This document shows, piece by piece, positions 1 through 11,310 of a stretch of DNA of 64,000 nt (positions within the stretch are counted from its first letter, which is position 1; each line of letters starts with the position of its first letter). Under the pieces are notes generated by a model. That model ran no database searches. It saw only the letters and a program-made list of their open reading frames with translations, and was not told the DNA's origin. Source of the DNA: Eonycteris spelaea (taxonomy: Eukaryota > Chordata > Mammalia > Chiroptera > Pteropodidae). Location of the stretch: assembly GCA_003508835.1 (NCBI GenBank), contig PUFA01000183.1, forward strand, positions 434,001 through 498,000, in the 5' to 3' direction. Made by a program: the position numbers and the translations under genes.

Positions 1-226
1 AAGTACAGATTTGTGTCCAGTCAGATTTTGGTTTAAATCTTAGCTTCTACCTTTACAAGTTATAAGACCTTGAGCAAGTTACTTCTTCCTCTCTGAGTCT
101 CAGTTGCCTCATCTGTAAAATGAGAATGAGAGCCTAATGCACAAGGCTCTTCTGATTATTAAATGATATAGTCCATAAAATCTTTGACATAGTAAAAATT
201 TAACAAGTAGTAATGTAGATGAGGTC
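1..226 (+). repeat. MIR SINE, near full length
   Basis: The MIR core is readable: a block matching 'gagcaagttacttcttcctc', then 'tctgagtctcagttgcctca' and 'tctgtaaaatgagaatgag', followed by the decayed LINE-like 3' part (attaaatgatatag ... tttgacatagta). It is a tRNA-derived ancient mammalian SINE and non-coding. It begins close to the window edge, so its 5' end may be cut off. Confidence 0.85.
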
Positions 227-719
227 TTGCCTTTGACAGATGTTGCTAGTAGAATCATGTTTGGCTATTGTACTTAGAAACTGGCACCTAGACTTCTAAT
301 GAGTCCTTCCAGATCCAATTTTATTTAACAGAACATAGCTGGCTGCCTAGTTTTCATATAACCAACATATTTCACAAGGGTTGTAGCTCACAGTCTAAAG
401 ATAGTTCCTGAGCTTACAGGTCAAGTAAGATCCTTTAGTCAGTGCTGGGAGAAAGTGCTGGGCTTGCTGACTAAACATCTGCTGATATGTATTCTCTCTC
501 CTGAATCTGAGAACACAGACTCTTAGATTTATAGAGACATAGAAGAAGATAAAGAAAGGGGAGGCAAGGGAAGAAGTAGATTACAAAAGTCTCCCACACA
601 GTGACTGCCAATTTCTATAGCAAAAACGCTGATGACTGGCTACCTTACTCAAAGTGAAAATACTTCATGAGGAAGGAAAAATAAAACAGTATTAAGCACC
701 ATCTACGAGTCCATTTTTC
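227..719. other. Unassigned non-coding sequence
   Basis: AT-rich single-copy-looking DNA. No long open frame, repeat core or RNA gene was recognised here. Confidence 0.5.
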
Positions 720-721
720 TT

Positions 722-850
722 GCATATTATTACCTAATGCCTTTTTTTGTAGAAGAAAAAAAAAATACAGAAAAATTTGCCCAGATCCACAGAGCCAGTG
801 ATTGATAGAGTCAGAATTAAAATTCAGGTCTGTCTTACTCCAAATGTCAC
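722..850 (-). repeat. MIR SINE fragment, reverse
   Basis: The reverse complement of the MIR core is visible: 'tttgcccagatccacagagc', a decayed 'agtgattgatagagtcagaa', then 'attcaggtctgtcttactcc'. This matches the usual reverse-MIR order (cleared-field, bracketing 'acacagctag' region, 'ggtctgtctgactcc' end). Confidence 0.75.
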
Positions 851-1784
851 ATGCTTTTAGCTAACTATACTGTCTTTACCAAAAATAACTTCTTTTTCAC
901 GGCATTGCTATTTTAAGTAGAAGAAATTATAGGTGGTGAGTATGTGGGGGGGGGGGAAATTTCATAACTACAATAATTGCAAGTAAGTCAAGAAAAAAGC
1001 ACATCTTCACACATAACCAGATAAAAATTAATGACCAAACATATGAAATCACTTAACACAAAATTAATGCTCAATCTTAGGCTGCAAAACCTTATTTATC
1101 TCATCCAGAACACACAGAATTAACCAGGCTAAATGGCAAACACCTGTTGAGGGTAGCAGAGAGCTGGGACCTGATGAGCACCTTTGGCTATAGAACTTGG
1201 GGCAAAGATGGAAGCCAATAAAAAGTCTTGCCTGACAAGATTGTGTTGACATTCGAGAATCAGGCTCTGTGTGAAAAAGTAGACCTAGGTTAGGATAGAC
1301 CTGGAGACAGGTCTTTGCACTTGGGCCTAGCCAGGTATTTGCATTTTGGCCAGCATGGCAAAAGGGTCTTAACCAGAAAATGACTGCCATAGCTGTGAGT
1401 TAGAGGAACAAGAAGAGCTGATGGAATTAGAGCCCTAGTGGAGTACACTGTCAGGATAAATATGCTCAGCTCTGCTGGCTCCCAGTAGAACAGACAGACA
1501 GGCTTTGCTTAGCTTTCTTGTATTCTCTTGTGGCAAGAATATGGAGTTGGGTGGGTACAGTCTTACTTACTTGACTGGCCCTGGAAAGCATATGAGTGTG
1601 AGGCTCCTGGTTTTAAATGACATTACTCCAGGAGATAACTTTTAAACCTGACAACACCCATCATTGAAATTTAGATGTTATAGACATAAGTAGAATTCAG
1701 AGCCTACACAATGAAATGGATCAACAGAGAAAATTAACATATAAAAAAATAAAGACAATGTCCATGTTTTCATTCGTATCTTAA
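851..1784. other. Unassigned sequence with a G11 run
   Basis: No gene or repeat recognised. A run of eleven G residues lies at 946-956. A 108-codon reverse frame at 1064-1390 has no recognisable domain and looks like chance. Confidence 0.5.
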
Positions 1785-2165
1785 ATTTAAGTACCATCCA
1801 TCATGGGTCAGATGCTATGCTCAGTCTACTGAATACAAAGGTTCATATGTCATGATCACTGCCCTCCAAAAGACTGTGTAGTAATGTAATTGGGGAAATG
1901 GGGCCTCTACGTAAGAAGGCTTGTAATCTGTCTTGGCATCGGTTAAATGCCAAGTAAGAGTTTAAACAATATGGGATAGAGGTGTTCTGAAGTCCATTGT
2001 GGTCTGATATTGTTTAGGTTGGCTTCACAAAGAAGGTAGAACATTAACCGGATCTTGGGTAAATGTTAGGCTCAGATGGTAGAACAATAGAAAGGAGAGT
2101 ATTTCACGAATGGAAAATTACGTGAGCTAAAGAGAGTAGCACAAAGCTGTTGGGCAAAGCTAGGG
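1785..2165 (-). repeat. Possible decayed L2 fragment, reverse
   Basis: The order 'gggtcagatgctatgctcag', then a 'tgatcactgccctccaaaag' block, resembles reverse-oriented L2 3' sequence ('gccaggcactgtgct ... tccctgccctcatggag'). Divergence is high and the assignment is weak. Confidence 0.3.
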
Positions 2166-2884
2166 GATGAAGTTGTGAATTCATGTGGAAAGAATACATT
2201 CAAGAATTTTATGAATAATATCACATTCAGATTTATAAGATCATACACAATATCATGGTCCCTAAACTTTAATTTGGGAAAATATAATTATCATATGTCC
2301 CACCCACTAAATTCTGATAAACTCAAAGCCAGAAAAGTGAGTCCTATTTATGATTCCTTAGTATTGGGAACTTAGTAGGCTAAACGAACCAATACATTTG
2401 TCCTCTATACTTTGAGAGTTGTGTTCCTAATGAATATTTAGTTATCAAAAATATTATTAGGGCCTTAGAAGCTAAATTTTTAGATGTAAAATTACAAAGT
2501 TATTTTTTTCTTTCAGAATTTAAAACAAATCATAAGAATATACCTTAAAAAACTAAACATCATTGAGCAATTCCATCCATCTAGCTTCAATCAGGCATTC
2601 ATTTTCCTATCACTATGTAAGAGCAAATTTCTTATATATCATTTGATAAATTTCTTTTTATCATTTGCTGATGGGCCAAGTAAATTACACAGCTTCTCCA
2701 AGAAGCTGTGTGGAGTGGACTCAAGCATTTTTTTTTTTCCTCTAGGAGGTATGCTTTTTACATTGTTTTAGAAGACAAAGTTTATAACTATTAGCCCCAG
2801 ATGTAACTCAATGTTCTTAGTAAATTGATCCCATTATATGCAATTCTTGTTATAAAAGCTCTGCTATAGAAGAAATGCCTGTGT
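2166..2884. other. Unassigned AT-rich sequence with a perfect hairpin
   Basis: No gene or repeat recognised. It contains an 11-bp perfect inverted repeat with a 3-nt loop at 2687-2711 (arms acacagcttct and agaagctgtgt). Confidence 0.5.
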
Positions 2885-2950
2885 TTGTGAATGAATACCT
2901 GAATGAATGAATAAGTGGATGAATGAATGACGAATGAATGAATGAATACA
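2885..2950. repeat. (TGAA)n tetranucleotide array, interrupted
   Basis: About sixty bases are built mostly from gaat/tgaa units with several substitutions. On the reverse strand the array produces the HSFIHS-type repetitive short frames between 2791 and 3056, which are therefore not genes. Confidence 0.85.
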
Positions 2951-2977
2951 TGCAGAAATATTGGTGACCACACTCAA

Positions 2978-3118
2978 GATGTTTCTCAAGGTGTAGGCAG
3001 TAAACCCTCTGCATCAGAATCAGACAGAATGTTGATGTAAAATGCATAGTTCTCAAAGGTGAGGCTCAAAAATCTACATTTTAACAAATTCCTGGGTTAT
3101 TCTCATAGCTCTAAATGT
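2978..3118 (+). mobile_element. hAT-Charlie (MER5-like) fragment
   Basis: The elements 'tctgcatcagaatcagac', 'taaaatgcatagttctc' and 'acattttaacaaattcctgg' follow the order seen in MER5A-type non-autonomous hAT elements (catcag..., ttagaaatgca..., tgttttaacaa...). The terminal inverted repeats are too decayed to place, so the ends are approximate. It has no coding capacity. Confidence 0.55.
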
Positions 3119-3942
3119 TAGAATCTTTGCTGTGAAGTAGGGAGAGAGCCAACATGGAAGTTATGCTAAGTATCCTGATTGTGGGGCTGGGAGAGGCCAG
3201 GAGAGAGAGCCCCAGTTATTTTCCTGAGGTTCCTGAATCAAAAGGGCCCTGAATGTGCACTATGATTTTACACAACAAGGGGATCATAAGAAATAGAGAA
3301 CAGAGTTCCGGTCTGGAACACTCAGACCTGCCTCCTAGAATCCAGACAAGCAAGATGTCACACATCAACACAAATGGTGACTGCTGCCAGGACAGTGTTG
3401 CTGCCTCGGGTTTGCCATGGTTCTTATCATCCTTCCAGCAATGCATCACCATAGGCTGGTGGTGTGTAAGAAGCTCCCAGAAGCAAGAGAGAACTCTACA
3501 AGGACAGGTAGTTAGGTCATAGTAGGCAAAGACTGGATCTTTTGGGAAGAATATATAAGTTTAATAAATTGCTTTTGGACTTCTATCTCTAGGTAACAAG
3601 GATTACAAGACATTTGGTTTTTAAGATAAGGGGTAATATATCCACTTGAGGAGATAAATCTGAGAAACACACTCAGATTGGATTGGAGATGGCAGAAATG
3701 AGAGGCAGGGAATCCAGTAAGGAGACCACTGCTAGGATTTACCTGTTATAATCTGTCCTGTTCTTTGACCGTTTTCACATTTCTTGCCAGCACTGATTGT
3801 TTCTAAATTGTAGTGACGATGTCTTTTCTGGTGCCGAGCGAAACTGAGCAATCTCAGTCTAACTATACCATCCCCTCGTAATAAAAATATATTTGATTTT
3901 TAATTCAGTAAAAATCATATTTATCAGCCTTTTTATATTTTT
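3119..3942. other. Unassigned non-coding sequence
   Basis: No repeat family or gene recognised. Overlapping short frames lie on both strands (plus 3253-3522, minus 3216-3452) and neither shows a motif, which is the pattern of chance frames. Confidence 0.45.
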
Positions 3943-4560
3943 ATTCATCCAATAAATATTTATTGGCTACATATTTTGTGTTAGACACTGGACTAAACAC
4001 TGGGAGTAGAGCGATGAGCAAAAGAGACATGGTGCCTGCTGAGATAGGGAGGGCTGTCCCCTGGGAGACAGGCACAAAAGGCAGAGCATATGAGAGCATT
4101 TCAGGCAGAAGAATAACACAAGCAAAGTAGCGGAGGCCACAAAGAGAACTGTATCCTCTGTAAGGAAAGCAAGCAGCACATGAGGTGGAACAGTGGGTGT
4201 GGAAGAAAAGTGTAGCCTGAATGTCCCTCAAAGGAGTTTAAATTTTAACCTACAAGTACTTGGGAGCTATTGAAGGCCTTTAACCAGATGAGTTGATTGA
4301 CCAGATCTGGGTTTTAAAAAAAAACTTTATACTGAATTAACCTAATAAAGTTTAGAGGAAGAAAAACAAAAGAGAAGAAACTTTATAACAAAGCACAGCT
4401 TTAACTGAGAAAGGTAGGCTCTTGAAACAGGTATATTAGTTAAAGCGTTATTATAATAGTCCAGGTGTAAGATGATAAAGATGTGAGCGAAAGCACTGAC
4501 AAAGGGGACAAAGGGAATAGTCTGAAGAGGGCCACATAGGAGATCAAATCCATAAGGCTT
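3943..4560 (-). repeat. L2 LINE 3' portion, reverse
   Basis: It begins with the reverse L2 tail ('attcatccaataaatattta', 'tgttagacactggactaaac', 'gagtagagcgatgagcaaaa'). It continues through the block with 'atttcaggcagaagaataac' and 'ttgaaggcctttaaccagat', which matches the antisense of the L2 ORF2 C-terminal region. The ORFs drawn here (3941-4231 and 3967-4179) are fragments of this relic. Confidence 0.8.
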
Positions 4561-4837
4561 GTCACTGGCTGACAGAAGAAGAGAATAAGGCTAGAGGGGA
4601 TGTTGAAAACGTCCTTGTCCTGATGACTGCATGGATGAGAGTGTCATTAATTAAATATGCCACAAAGAGGAAGAGTCTGTATGAGGCAATCTGACATATT
4701 TGGTTTAATCATCTCTCACATTGCAGTTATGGTATCCCATTAAATGCACTGACTTGGCCACAGCCCTCAGCTGCTGTGTGTGTTCACAGTGGACCACCAT
4801 TAGTTAACCTCATCACATACAAACTCATTACCTCTTA
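4561..4837. other. Unassigned sequence between two L2-like blocks
   Basis: This may be further decayed L2, but no block is clear enough to call. Confidence 0.35.
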
Positions 4838-4975
4838 ATGCAACAAATATTTGTTGTATGCCTGCTTTAACAAAGTCATGGCAATAGGTGTCATTTCAGG
4901 GAGGGGTGGATTAAATGCGGAATTAAAGTGTAGCTCCTACATTTATGAAGCTTACAAGCTAAAAGTCACTGATGC
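4838..4975 (-). repeat. Possible second L2 3' fragment, reverse
   Basis: It has 'tgcaacaaatatttgttgta' followed by 'tttatgaagcttacaagcta', the reverse-L2 order of 'caacaaatatttattgagc ... catggagcttacattcta'. It could also be the continuation of the L2 copy just upstream. Confidence 0.45.
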
Positions 4976-7364
4976 ATTCATCTTTCCCATAAGCTACATC
5001 ATGTGTTGGACACTTGATACACCAGATGAATAACTCTCAGTGCCAGTAAATCCACATACAGAAATGAATTTGGTGCTGACACTGCTCTAAGACAAAAACT
5101 GATTCCTAAACTTACAATTCCAAATGTTAGCTCATTGAGGCAATTTTATTTTCCTGACTTATTTTCAGAAAGGGGAAATTTATAATTTTAAACATAAACA
5201 TTTAAACATATCTATTTTATATGTAGTGATTACACATAAATATGTCATTTGAAAAAAATGCTATTTAAAATAAAAGTGAAAATGTAGCCTGACAGTTTAA
5301 AAATGACTAAACTAAAACACAGAGTTTCCCCCATCACCCTGGACATGCGCATGCCACTTGCCGCTATGGCATAGCCACTATAAAATTTCCATACAATTCT
5401 ATGACCCAACCTCAGCTTTGCACAAGTTTGTCTAGACCTAATATGAGTGTCCACAGGATGTGAAAAACAGCTGCTTAATTCAATTTTGAAAATTCCATCA
5501 CCCAGATTTTCTTTTTCCCTCTAAGACACCAGCCAAGTGTTTGGACTGATTTTTTTTTTTTCCAAAGGATTTATTGGTTCACATCACATAGACAAGAACT
5601 CTGTGTCCAGAGAACTTAGAGTTTCAAAGCAAGGTGATGATGCAATGAGACACTTTGACCAAATTCCATCCTGGATTTGATGAATCCACCCAAACCAAGA
5701 GGAGAGGCTGCTTCTGGTTTGAACTAGCTTTGAGGCAGCAGAACATACTACAAACATCCCTAGATGAGGGATGTGGAAGCCAGTGTTTTCGTCCTTGCTC
5801 AGCTCCTAGCTAGCTAAGAGACCTGGGCTTACTCCCACATGTTTCCTCATCTGTTCATGAACTATTTGAACCAGTCTCTTTCAAAGGCCCCACCCAGCTT
5901 TTAAAATTTGACAATCCCAAGAACATCTCTTAAAGCAGTTCTCCAACTTTGCTATTCTGGGTAAACATGATCTGGTCACACTGAAATTTCCTCTTCTTGG
6001 TAATTATAATTAATTAGCAAAAATCTATGGCATAAAAATTAATCATAGTGCAATAAGGATTTTAAAAGCTAGCCAGATGGTGATGAGCTGAACTAAGAGA
6101 AGAAACTTCCTTCTCATTTCCAAAGCTATGTTTCAAGTGTTTGTAGGCTTCCTGAGTTGGGTAATTGCCAGCAAGTCATTAGTTGCTTCTGCAATCAGGG
6201 CCTGGCCTAGGCTTGGCCTGGCTTTGAAAGACTCCAGTCTGGTCCCAAGTTTCCTTTAGAGCCTGGTCAGAAGGATACTGTTGATGGGAGTGTAATTTAC
6301 CTCTTTTTCTGTGTTTGAAGACAAAGAGCCTTCTGACAAGCAGGGTAAGAAGAAGGCCTCCCAATCCAGACAGAATAAGTCAGGTCCAGAGTGCCTCCTG
6401 TTTGTCGTAAAGCTAAGAAGGAGGAATTTTAGAAAAATAAGGAAGAAAGCATGACCTGCTTAAGACCTCATGTTTGACTGTGCCTCGCCCTGGCTAGGAA
6501 ATAGGAGAGTTTTATTAAGTTATTCCCTTCATGTCTGCATATCTTAGGAGTGATTTTCTGCTTAGAAACTTAAACAGATCTGGGTTTTTCAAATCCTGAT
6601 AGAGTCTGTTCCCTGTCCTTCTGAGCTTATCCTTAAACCCTTGTTGCCCTTCCCTCTCTTGTTATTTAATGTTGTGGTCGATGGCTCAATATGGAATTAT
6701 TTTAAACTTTACAGTAATTTCAGAGTAGAAATAGGACCGTCAATGTGAGTTTGCTTGTGTGAAGAGTGACACATTCTATACTCCAACCTATGTATAGATA
6801 TTTATGATTTTGTTTAACAAACTATATTCGTTCATTCTGTCTCTCATACCAACACGTGGCCCGCTCAAGAAAAGGAAAGGGGCTTTAAACCACAAATGGA
6901 TACCGGACTCACACCCACATTTCACCAAGAATTTGGCCCTGATGAAACTGGAGGAAAAGGCCTAATAATGCACATGAGTGTTTAACCTAACTCAAATGAA
7001 TGATTAACTAATATGTGAGGAGAAAAACAATAACAGGAACCAACAATGGTATGAACATAGATGAATCATCTGTCAGCCCTTCCTGATTGACGTCAGACTG
7101 GCTGCAAATAGTGTTTTACAAGTAAGGACAAAGTGACCTCCAGGGTCATATGCTCATGCTTCTTTAGATTATTTTCCTTTTCCAGGTACCATCTCTAAAG
7201 GTATACAAATGCAATGCAAGGGGGCTTTTAGCAAGATAGGATCCAAATTTCAAAACTGCTGCACTAAGGAGGTTTAGATTATCTGAATTTATTCTAAGGG
7301 GGGGGGGAGTTAATGATTTCAAAACTTCAAAACAAAAATTTATACTTCTACTACCTGACCACCT
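4976..7364. other. Unassigned AT-rich sequence
   Basis: No gene or confidently named repeat was seen over about 2.4 kb. Notable local features are a T13-type run near 5551-5564, an AT-palindromic patch near 6001-6016 (taattataattaatta) and a G10 run at 7298-7307. The part from 5560 ('aggatttattggttcacat') could be the edge of an ancient unassigned repeat. Confidence 0.45.
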
Positions 7365-7600
7365 TCAAACATTCTTTTACTCTTTCCACTCTGCTTCTAT
7401 CACTTTCACTCTTTCCTGCTTTTTTTGGCACTGATTACCTCCTGACATGCCATAGATTTGCCTATTATCTGTCCTTGATAAATCTAGAATGTAAGCTTTT
7501 TGAGAACAGCGTTTTTGTTTTTGTTTTTTTTTATGTTCACAACATATGGATTGCTGCTTAGTTCACAGAAAGTATCAATTCATGAATTAATCTAATCAAA
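7365..7600 (+). repeat. Decayed L2 fragment
   Basis: A pyrimidine-rich start is followed by 'tctagaatgtaagctttttg' and 'agaacagcgtttttgtt', the order of the L2 block 'ctagaatgtaagctccatgagggcaggga...tttgt'. An 82-codon frame at 7313-7561 is a by-product of this sequence and a T-rich stretch. Confidence 0.5.
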
Positions 7601-8277
7601 CACCTACATAAGGTCATTCACTAAATGTTTGTTATGTGAATTAGTAAATAAAAGGATAATTAAGCCTAAAAAGAAGGAAAGAGACATTAATTGATCACCT
7701 GTAATAGAACATCAATTAATGCGAAACAACAATATCATCATTGTTTTTTATTATTACTTAAATTACCTGATCATAATTTGTGATGACAGCTGACCCCAGA
7801 AACAATAACATGAAGCTTCCCCATGGCTGGGGGACAAAATCCTGACTTTCACTCTCTCCTACCCAGACTATATACATGTCCTTTTTTTAAAATTTAGACA
7901 ATAAAGGAAAAGTCTATTGAATGGGAAAGTAAAGGCAGTGATAAGAAGATAGAAGCTTTATTAACAGCAGGATCCAGTTTGTAGTCAGCAGAAAAGTAGG
8001 GACTGGTTAATCAATTTGTTTCAGAAAATATTTAGAGATTTTGATTTTTTTAAATAAAACACATTTATATCTATCTAGTTTGAGATGACATTCCTTAAAA
8101 AAATGGGTTTCAAAAATATTTGAAAGTTTTTCAGTGTTCAGGTACTTATTCTTATTACAGAGTTCTTCGGTTCAGCTAAGTTCTTGTATTTAATAAAGAC
8201 AAATAAAATGATCATTTTAAAAAACATTTCTTTAGGGGAATAGAATTTTATTATATGATGGTAGCTCATATACAAAT
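7601..8277. other. Unassigned AT-rich sequence
   Basis: No gene, repeat core or RNA gene recognised. Confidence 0.45.
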
Positions 8278-8300
8278 GATCCAGGTTTACAACCTGGATC
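8278..8300. repeat. Perfect 10-bp inverted repeat
   Basis: Arms gatccaggtt (8278-8287) and aacctggatc (8291-8300) are exact reverse complements separated by 3 nt. No function can be assigned. Confidence 0.8.
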
Positions 8301-8537
8301 TAATTTTACATGATCTCTTGAATGAGGCTGATTTAAGTAGGCCTCAGGTGCATGATAATGGTTCTATGTTTTATATATGAAAGGTCCTGAGAAAGGCAGG
8401 GATTGATGGGAGTAGGGGTATCTATCATACTGGAATCAAAGGGATACATGTCCTTTTGCCCTCATGACCTTTACAGCACAAGATCCTAATCTGAAACTCT
8501 CACTGCTTGGGGAGAGGGGGGCAGGCACTCAAGGGTG

Positions 8538-8539
<2 letters not shown>

Positions 8540-8605
<66 letters not shown>
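8540..8605. repeat. (TC)n microsatellite followed by a short (AT)n
   Basis: About 33 TC dinucleotides with a single interruption near the 3' end, followed at 8608-8622 by an AT array. The LSLSLS-type plus-strand frame at 8464-8664 is made by this array and is not a gene. Confidence 0.97.
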
Positions 8606-8622
8606 GTAATATATATATATTA

Positions 8623-10429
8623 GAAGTGACAAGTGACCCCTGGGAGAATATAGAGAATTTTTAAGTATTTTAGTACAAAATCTCAGGATGACTGGGTAGA
8701 GAGAGTTTTGGGCTAGATAACCCAGGCTCTTAGTTTTTTAGTGACTCAAGAAACTGGAATTATATAGATAGATAAAAAACATTATAAAATTCAGGACTTA
8801 AATTGAGAATTATCTCACTAACCTCTTGGACTTTATTTAGATTTGGGTAAGAAGGGGTAAATGCCAGAAATACTTGAAAAATACAACTTTTACTAATAAG
8901 TTTAGTATCTTTCTCCTAATCATGAAGACCCTTATGCTGAGTAACATGAATCAGGACTTGTTTTTCACACTTTTAGTAAATGAGTACTGGACATAATATA
9001 TATAATTCAAATATAGCATGAGTCAAGGCCTCTGTCCAAAGCTGGCTCTGTCACCACTACACTGAACACCCTCCAAGTCAGCAGACTTTCCAGGATTCTA
9101 CTTATTTCTCTGCAAAATGAGTGAAGGACCAGTGGTTTTAATACTGCATGATGATGGTTTTAATTTTCTCACTAAGGCAAATGATCAGAACTACTAAGAC
9201 TTTACTTGAGGCCTATGTGGACTGGATAAGGCAGGAATATTACCAAAAAAAAAAAAAAAAAGGAAAGGAACTTGCAAAAGTATATATATAATAGAACCAT
9301 ATAATAAAGATAAAACCATTATAATAAAGATAAAAATAGTAAGTAAGCCATAGAGAAAATGAGAAAGGAGGTAAGAAGAAAAGCTGTAGAAAAAGATTAA
9401 GGCACAGACTGCAGTTGAGTTTTCTGCTACTCACAGAAAAAGGGCACAGGATTCTAATTTTCAATAGCTAACAAAAAGAAGTATAACAGTTTACCAAAGG
9501 AGAGATATTATAACTTCAAAATCTAAATAGAATCTATTATCTGGTTTGATATGTAGGAAATGGTAAAATAAACAAATGACAAAATTATCTAAGACAATTT
9601 TCAAAGCTCTGAAAATGTCTTTCATGAGCTTTTCTTTTTTTAGAGATCTCAATAACAGCACCAATAATGACAATAATAATAATGAACCAAGGGAACTAAA
9701 ATAAATAATATAACTATATTGCTTTCTGGTGATCTAATTTAATAAAAGAATAGACATTTGATGACTAGTATTTCCCTTACATAACTCTTCTCAAATATTA
9801 ATCATCTCAGACTGACTTTGATATAATAGAAGCCATTATTGGGCAAGGCCTATACACATTCAATGAAGAAACACAATAAATGATTGATGCTCTTATTATT
9901 GGACTCTTTCAGTTTATATAAAGCAGTTATTAATTAGAATGACTTTACATTTAAACAAATGACTTGTCAGACACTCCACTACCACCAGCAACAAGAACAA
10001 TATACTATCTGAGTGGTCAAGTAGTTTAGCAAGTAGTTTGGCATTTTTCATAAAGCAACTAAACTTTGGGGTAATCATGATTTCTCTGGATGAGAAAAGA
10101 TGGGTTGGTAAAAGAAAATAAATATGGATTATTGTTTAGAACCATCTGAGAGGAGTCAATATGCTCACAGTTTTGCAGCTAAAACAGAAGTTTCTATGAG
10201 CTTCTGAGGTTTTTTTGAGACTTGTCTGGTTTGAGATTGGATAGGGTCATGTGCCATATGTTTTCATAGGGAAAAATCATGTTTATTGCTTCAATATGCA
10301 CAAATAAAACAATTATGCAATATAAATACTTAGATTTTGTTTGACAATAATAATTCTAGAGATGACCCAGATTTTAAAATCATATAGTATTTTAATAAGT
10401 GCTATAGGAGATAAAATCTAATTGCCAAT
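8623..10429. other. Unassigned AT-rich sequence
   Basis: No gene or named repeat recognised over about 1.8 kb. It includes an A17 run at 9245-9261, an AT-rich purine stretch after it, and 'aataataataat' near 9670. The short reverse frames at 9240-9464 and 9491-9673 are low-complexity. Confidence 0.45.
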
Positions 10430-10571
10430 TTTCCTAAACAAGATGAAATTCATCATAGAAACATATCTTCCACTTGCACCAAAATGTTTATCACAACATT
10501 GTTTTATAATAAAAAAAATTTTGCAAGCACCTACATAAACAACAAAATAGGTAAGAGAATTATAGTTTTAT
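10430..10571 (+). repeat. Old LINE (L1M-like) fragment, left half
   Basis: 'accaaaatgtttatcacaac' and 'attgttttataataaaaaaa' correspond to the 'aaatgttcatagcagca...tttataatagc' block near the 3' end of old L1-type LINEs. It is interrupted by the MLT1 copy that follows and appears to resume after 11088. Confidence 0.5.
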
Positions 10572-11087
10572 CAGTTAGATGTTGTTGCATAACAAACCAC
10601 CCCAAAACACTTTGGCTTGAAACAGTAAGTATTAATTTTTGCACATGTTAACAGATTACCTGGGTGTTTCTTCTGGTCTCATTTGGACTCTTTCATGCAA
10701 CTGTGGTCAGCTGACAGGTCAACAGGGAGCTGATTGGCCTAGGAAGGCTTAGCTGTGATGGCTGGGTTGATTGGTCCCCTTTCCACATGGTTTCTCAGTC
10801 TCTAGTAAACTAGCTTGGAATTTTTCTCATAATGATAGTCTACATACAGCAGGGTTCCAAGAAGGCAAACAGAAGTATGCAAGTTTTCTAGAGGCACAGC
10901 TTAGAATCTGCACATATCACTTCTTCTACATTTTCTTGGCCAAAGCAAATCACAAGATCAGCCCATATTCTAAGTACTGAAAAATAAAATTTACACTCCA
11001 ATGAGAGGAGTTACAAAATGACATTGCGAAAAGGATGTAGAAACAGAGAGAGGTGAAGAATTAGAAGCCATTTTGCAATCTACCACA
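10572..11087 (-). mobile_element. MLT1-type ERVL-MaLR solo LTR, reverse
   Basis: Read on the reverse strand it ends in the MaLR signature: the plus strand shows 'gttgttgcataacaaaccac' and 'cccaaaacactttggcttga', the antisense of 'aagccactaagttttggggtggtttgttac'. The other end is 'ccattttgcaatctacca' (antisense of 'tggtagattgcaaaatgg'). The region 'aggttccaagaaggcaaac' to 'tcacttcttctacattttct' also fits the family. Length is close to that of a solo LTR. No internal viral sequence is present, and the 5-bp target duplication could not be identified. Confidence 0.65.
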
Positions 11088-11310
11088 AAGGTATATTTCA
11101 TGTTTTGAATTATTATCCAGTCATTAAAAATGTAGCCCATGTTGCAAGTCTAGAAAGTTAACAAAATAAAAGAAAAATTATGTCTTAACTTTTATTACAA
11201 CCATAAACATGTGTATATAAAAGATTAAAGGAGAATACACAGATAATGATAGTTGCATAAGAATGGCAGAATTTGTATTTTTAACTCTTTACAAAAATAT
11301 ATTCTGACAG
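11088..11310 (+). repeat. Old LINE (L1M-like) fragment, right half
   Basis: 'attattatccagtcattaaa' and 'aatgtagcccatgttgcaag' match the 'tattatgcagccattaaaaa' block that in old LINEs follows the sequence seen at 10430-10571. That supports a single LINE split by the MLT1 insertion. Confidence 0.5.

Noticed and set aside
2885..2950. TGAA array as the tail of a reverse L2
   Set aside because: The flanking sequence lacks the 'caaatatttattgagc' block that should adjoin a reverse L2 tail, so it is called a simple repeat.
8464..8664. LSLSLS-rich frame
   Set aside because: Translation of the TC microsatellite.
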